From: an uncultured Collinsella sp.
GTDB taxonomy: Bacteria; Actinomycetota; Coriobacteriia; Coriobacteriales; Coriobacteriaceae
Reading direction: 5' to 3'
Assembly: GCA_902478865.1 (NCBI GenBank)
Contig: CABSNA010000091.1
Coordinates: forward strand, 1-5,772
Length of the DNA stretch: 5,772 nt
A program made the translations under genes and the position numbers. Under the pieces are notes generated by a model. It ran no database searches. It was not told the DNA's origin and was given only the letters and a program-made list of their open reading frames with translations. Shown piece after piece: positions 5,737 through 5,772 of the stretch (position 1 is its first letter; the number at the start of each line of letters is the position of its first letter).

Positions 5737-5772
5737 GGTGTCCTTTCGACGGGGTTGGCAGGCTTAAGATTA

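Overview
The window is GC-rich, with compact bacterial genes, strong GC bias at third codon positions and Shine-Dalgarno sequences before glmU and the exonuclease gene. Gene content, codon use and protein style suggest a gut actinobacterium of the Coriobacteriia, Collinsella-like. That assignment is inferred from familiarity with such genomes; no taxonomic marker gene is present.

Layout. Positions 1-1331 (minus) hold almost all of glmU, the bifunctional enzyme making UDP-GlcNAc; its last roughly 15-25 residues lie beyond the left edge. A 106-bp divergent intergenic region with a plausible plus-strand promoter (1364-1391) leads into a tightly packed plus-strand operon. This operon encodes a complete energy-coupling factor (ECF) vitamin or micronutrient importer: the transmembrane scaffold EcfT (1438-2415), two ABC ATPase domains (2415-4052), and a membrane S component that binds the substrate (4057-4770). 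A 147-bp convergent intergenic region with a long hairpin follows, then a minus-strand exodeoxyribonuclease III gene (4918-5736) and 36 bp of its upstream region.

The main point to know about this window is at 3456-3480. These 25 bases match the 19-bp hyperactive Tn5 mosaic end followed by six bases of the Illumina Nextera read-1 adapter. This is a library or assembly artefact, not biology. It creates the TGA that appears to split the ATPase gene. The two halves are in the same frame, so the real gene is very probably one long ORF encoding a tandem EcfA-EcfA' protein of about 545-550 residues. The artefact replaces part of the N-terminal strand region of the second ATPase domain.

Apart from the artefact, the points of interest are the repeat-rich, poorly conserved linker joining the two ATPase domains, the strong hairpin after the S-component gene, and the unassigned substrate of the transporter. 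I see no phage, CRISPR, tRNA, rRNA, natural insertion sequence or clearly new system.
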